Source of the DNA: Acidobacteriota bacterium
GTDB taxonomy: Bacteria; Acidobacteriota; Terriglobia; Versatilivoradales; Versatilivoraceae
Assembly (NCBI GenBank): GCA_028875575.1
Contig: JAPPDF010000067.1
Span: 22,028-86,027 of the forward strand
Length of the DNA: 64,000 bases
Reading direction: 5' to 3'
This document shows, piece by piece, positions 61,476 to 64,000 of this stretch. Each line of letters starts with the position of its first letter. The stretch's first letter is position 1. The notes under the pieces are model-generated. The model searched no databases. It saw nothing but the letters and a program-made list of their open reading frames with translations, and was not told where the DNA came from. A program made the translations under genes and the position numbers.

Positions 61476-61976
61476 ATGGAATATTCTTTCTGTCCCCGAT
61501 GCGGCGGCCCCCTCGCTTCCAGATTATTGAAACCCGCCGAGCCGGAACGCCTGGTCTGCACGGTTTGCGGCTTCGTTTTCTTTCTGGATCCCAAGGTCGC
61601 CGCCGGCACCCTCTTCACCATCGAGGGCAAGATCCCGCTGCTGCAGCGATCCATCGAGCCCAGCTACGGTAAATGGGTATTCCCGGGCGGATTCGTGGAC
61701 CGGGGCGAAGCCGTCCAGGATGCGGCTGTGCGGGAGACCAGGGAAGAAGCGCACCTGGAGGTGCGCCTGCTCAGCCTGCTCAATGTCTACTCCTATTCGG
61801 GGAGTCCGGTCGTTCTGGTGGTTTACGCGGCCGAGGTCATCGGCGGCAAGCTTGAAGCCGGAGATGAATGCCTGGACGTGAGGGTCTTTGCCCCCGAGGA
61901 CATTCCCTGGCAGGAACTTGCGTTCCCCAGTACCCGGGAAGCCGTGCGCGAGTACGTCGACAGGTTTCTTTGCTGA
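61476..61976 (+). CDS. NUDIX hydrolase with zinc ribbon
   Basis: 166 residues from ATG 61476. A zinc ribbon (CPRCGG..CTVCGF) precedes the NUDIX fold with the box GGFVDRGEAVQDAAVRETREEAHLEV. The box fits GX5EX7REUXEE, but the last Gly is His-Leu. Zinc-ribbon NUDIX enzymes often act on NADH, FAD or ADP-ribose. The spacer before it holds a GGGCAACC..GGTTGCCC hairpin. Its likely job is nucleotide-pool housekeeping. Confidence 0.88.
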   Translation: MEYSFCPRCGGPLASRLLKPAEPERLVCTVCGFVFFLDPKVAAGTLFTIEGKIPLLQRSIEPSYGKWVFPGGFVDRGEAVQDAAVRETREEAHLEVRLLSLLNVYSYSGSPVVLVVYAAEVIGGKLEAGDECLDVRVFAPEDIPWQELAFPSTREAVREYVDRFLC

Positions 61977-62037
61977 AGTCAGCCCGGCCTTCTCACCCTA
62001 GGCAGGAATCATTGGTTCTCTGAATGAGATTGTACCC

Positions 62038-63783
62038 ATGGCCAGAACAGATCAGGAGATTCACGTCGGGTCTTTGGCGGAGGTGCAGTCCAGAAGTCCG
62101 CTGGTCGTTTTGGACGGTCCCGTCCCGATCGTACTGTTCCATCACGAAGGCAAGTTCTACGCAGTCGACAACCGGTGTCCGCACATGGGCTTCCCCCTGA
62201 ATCGCGGCACGGTCGAGGATGGGATTCTCACCTGTCACTGGCATCACGCCCGCTTCGACCTGGCCAGCGGCTGCACCTTCAATCTGTTCGCAGACGATGT
62301 GGACGCCTATCCGGTCGAAGTCAAGGGTGGCGAGGTCTATCTGAGCACGGTCAGGCCGCAGCGGGATCCGGTCGCACGTTGGTCGCGCCGGCTTCGGGAA
62401 GGGATGGAGCAGAACCTCAGCCTCATCATCGGCAAATCGGTCATCGGCCTCCTGCACAGCGGCGTCACCCCCGATGAGATCGCCAAGCTCGGCGCGCTCT
62501 ACGGCGTGCGGCACCGGCAGGACTGGGCCTCGGGTCTGACCATCCTCAGCGCGATGGCCAACCTGTGCGATCACCTGGAGGGGGATGACCGGATCGCACC
62601 TCTGTTTCACGGGCTTGTTCACGTCGCACGGGACTGTGCAGGAATGACGCCCAAATTCGAGATCAGCCCCCTGGACAACGAGGAGATTCCCCAGGAGCAC
62701 CTCAAGCGCTGGCTGCGCTATTTTGTCGAGGTCCGCAGTACCGAGGGGGCGGAACGGTGCTTGCTGACCGCGGTGCAGAAGGGCATGTCCGGCGCCGACA
62801 TCGCCGACATGATCGTGACCGCGGCGACTGACCATTTCTATCTCGACGGCGGCCACGTGGTCGACTTCATCAACAAGGCGTTTGAGCTGCTCGACCGTAT
62901 CGGATGGGATCATGCGGACCGGATTCTGCCGTCTCTGGTCCACCGGCTATGCACCGCGGTCCGCAGCGAGGAGCGGAATGCCTGGCGCCATCCTATCGAC
63001 CTTCTTCCGGTGTTGCGCGGCACATTCGAAGAGCTTCCCGCCATGCTGGCCGAAGGCGATGGGAAAACCTGGACCCGCAGTCCGGATTTCGCGGATCAAC
63101 TCCTCGCGGATGATCCGTTCGTCTGCCTGGACGCGCTCAAGGGCGCCTTGCGCGAAGGGGCGAAGCCGGTGCAGTTGGCGCAGGCCGTTGCCTACGTTGC
63201 CGCGCTCAGGATCGTGCGATTCCACGTCCAGAACGAGTTCGCCGACTGGATCGCCGCGCTCCACACCTTCACTTATGCCAATGCGTTGCATCAACTGCTC
63301 AAGCGGACCGAATCGGCCGACCTCCTCCGCGGCGTCTTCCACGGCGCAATGCGGTGCTACCTCGATCGTTTCTTCAACATTCCCCCCGCCCGAATGCCAT
63401 CGGGCAACGGCCATGCGAGCGATCGCCCGGAGGCCGCGCTGCAGGATTTGCTCAACCTGATGAACATTCAGCAACAAACCGACGCTGCCGGGCAAAGGGT
63501 CTACAGCTATCTGCACGGTCGAGGCGACAGCGCCGCGCTCTTCCGCACGTTGACTGAGAGTCTGCTCCGTGAGGACGCCGAGTTCCACAGCTTCCAGGTC
63601 CTGGAAGCTGCGATCCGTCAGCACGACGATCTGGAGGATGCAGAAGAAAAGCGGCAGGTCATGGTCGCGGCTGCCCGATACCTTGCCGCTCACGCACCGA
63701 CCCAGCGGGCGCTCAACCAGACCCTGCGAATCGCCGTGCGGCTTCACCGGGGCGATCCCGTGTACGAGGCGGAAACGGAATAG
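62038..63783 (+). CDS. Rieske [2Fe-2S] protein with long helical C-terminal domain
   Basis: 581 residues from ATG 62038. The N-terminal 110 residues are a Rieske domain: CPHMGFPLNRG and CHWHHARFDLASG supply the two Cys and two His of the cluster. The remaining 470 residues are mostly helical, with blocks LCDHLEGDDRIAPLFHGLVHVARDC, TAATDHFYLDGGHVVDFINKAFELLDRIGWDHADRI and CYLDRFFNIPP. Conserved His/Asp residues there could bind metal, so the protein may be an oxygenase with its own electron entry. It is not a ring-hydroxylating alpha subunit. No electron partner is encoded nearby. Confidence 0.8.
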   Translation: MARTDQEIHVGSLAEVQSRSPLVVLDGPVPIVLFHHEGKFYAVDNRCPHMGFPLNRGTVEDGILTCHWHHARFDLASGCTFNLFADDVDAYPVEVKGGEVYLSTVRPQRDPVARWSRRLREGMEQNLSLIIGKSVIGLLHSGVTPDEIAKLGALYGVRHRQDWASGLTILSAMANLCDHLEGDDRIAPLFHGLVHVARDCAGMTPKFEISPLDNEEIPQEHLKRWLRYFVEVRSTEGAERCLLTAVQKGMSGADIADMIVTAATDHFYLDGGHVVDFINKAFELLDRIGWDHADRILPSLVHRLCTAVRSEERNAWRHPIDLLPVLRGTFEELPAMLAEGDGKTWTRSPDFADQLLADDPFVCLDALKGALREGAKPVQLAQAVAYVAALRIVRFHVQNEFADWIAALHTFTYANALHQLLKRTESADLLRGVFHGAMRCYLDRFFNIPPARMPSGNGHASDRPEAALQDLLNLMNIQQQTDAAGQRVYSYLHGRGDSAALFRTLTESLLREDAEFHSFQVLEAAIRQHDDLEDAEEKRQVMVAAARYLAAHAPTQRALNQTLRIAVRLHRGDPVYEAETE

Positions 63784-64000
63784 CAGGTGCCTGTCCCCGA
63801 CGGCGGGACGGATCATACGAGTGGGAAACAGGGGGCTCTTACGAACCTCGGAGACTGGGGCCCCCACCGACTCGACTGCGGGCGGGATCTCCTATCTGTC
63901 GACCTCGCTGATTCCGTCCCCCCCACCGGTTCGACTGCGGGCGGAGCCCTTGTCTCACCGACTCCCCCTCCAGGGGGGAGTGCTTGAGGCCAGCACAAGG
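63784..64000. other. Window end, short direct repeats
   Basis: No gene seen. Two near-copies around TCGACTGCGGGCGG lie about 63 bases apart (63873 and 63936), followed by a small palindrome (ACTCCCCCTCCAGGGGGGAGT region). The sequence is cut by the window edge. Confidence 0.4.

Overview
The window is one GC-rich bacterial chromosome segment carrying about 55 protein genes. No rRNA, tRNA or CRISPR array is visible. Gene content points to Acidobacteriota (Solibacter/Bryobacter-like) or a close neighbour. The signs are TAT-exported Gfo/Idh/MocA oxidoreductases, the DUF1501 + DUF1549/DUF1553 pair with a pre-peptidase-domain protein, a BlaI/M56(BlaR1-like) pair, and several small secreted proteins of a type common in Acidobacteria. 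A selB gene suggests selenocysteine use. This assignment is inference from family content; no marker gene was compared.

Layout. 0-5 kb: end of a sugar isomerase gene, a 2-hydroxyacid dehydrogenase and four toxin-antitoxin loci, of which only HigBA looks intact. 2.5-9 kb: export-targeted carbohydrate oxidoreductases, isomerase, MFS transporter and a VOC protein, all on the minus strand. 9-15 kb: three-gene DUF1501/DUF1549-DUF1553/pre-peptidase-domain operon. 15.4-21.9 kb: two TlpA-type thioredoxin proteins, an M56-TonB/BlaI regulatory pair and two members of a secreted lone-cysteine family, with a decayed sigma-factor gene between. 22-28 kb: DUF3500 protein and an iolD-iolE-iolG-aldolase cyclitol operon. 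28-39 kb: ABC exporter, second 2-hydroxyacid dehydrogenase, a 14-repeat FG-GAP protein, SDR, YceI, thioesterase, SMP-30 and TPR proteins. 39.8-47.4 kb: accessory region with lower GC in places. It has an intact tyrosine integrase at one end and remnants of a response regulator, a second integrase and an IS110 transposase at the other. Inside are an ECF sigma factor, a 10-cysteine secreted peptide, the third lone-cysteine protein and an MpaB-type protein. 47.4-64 kb: mostly housekeeping genes (selB, galU, aldehyde dehydrogenase, xdhC, DAHP synthase, folD, coaE, dsbD, tlpA, htrA-like, NUDIX, Rieske fusion), plus one S23-type gene inside perfect 33-bp inverted repeats.

Two signals stand out. First, the DAHP synthase gene is preceded by a near-consensus promoter, a 48-codon leader ORF whose last third is rich in Tyr/Phe/Trp codons, a segment complementary to the terminator arm, and a strong intrinsic terminator just before the ribosome binding site. 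Together these look like a textbook aromatic amino-acid attenuator. Second, three paralogous secreted proteins, each with a single conserved cysteine in the mature domain, sit in three regulatory settings: fused to a TlpA thioredoxin domain beside a dead sigma gene, under a BlaI-like operator inside a promoter spacer, and with a live sigma factor plus a cysteine-rich peptide. A conserved 25-bp sequence lies between sigma gene and cargo in two of these loci. This may be an undescribed envelope thiol system, possibly served by the DsbD/TlpA pair at 56.7-59.4 kb.
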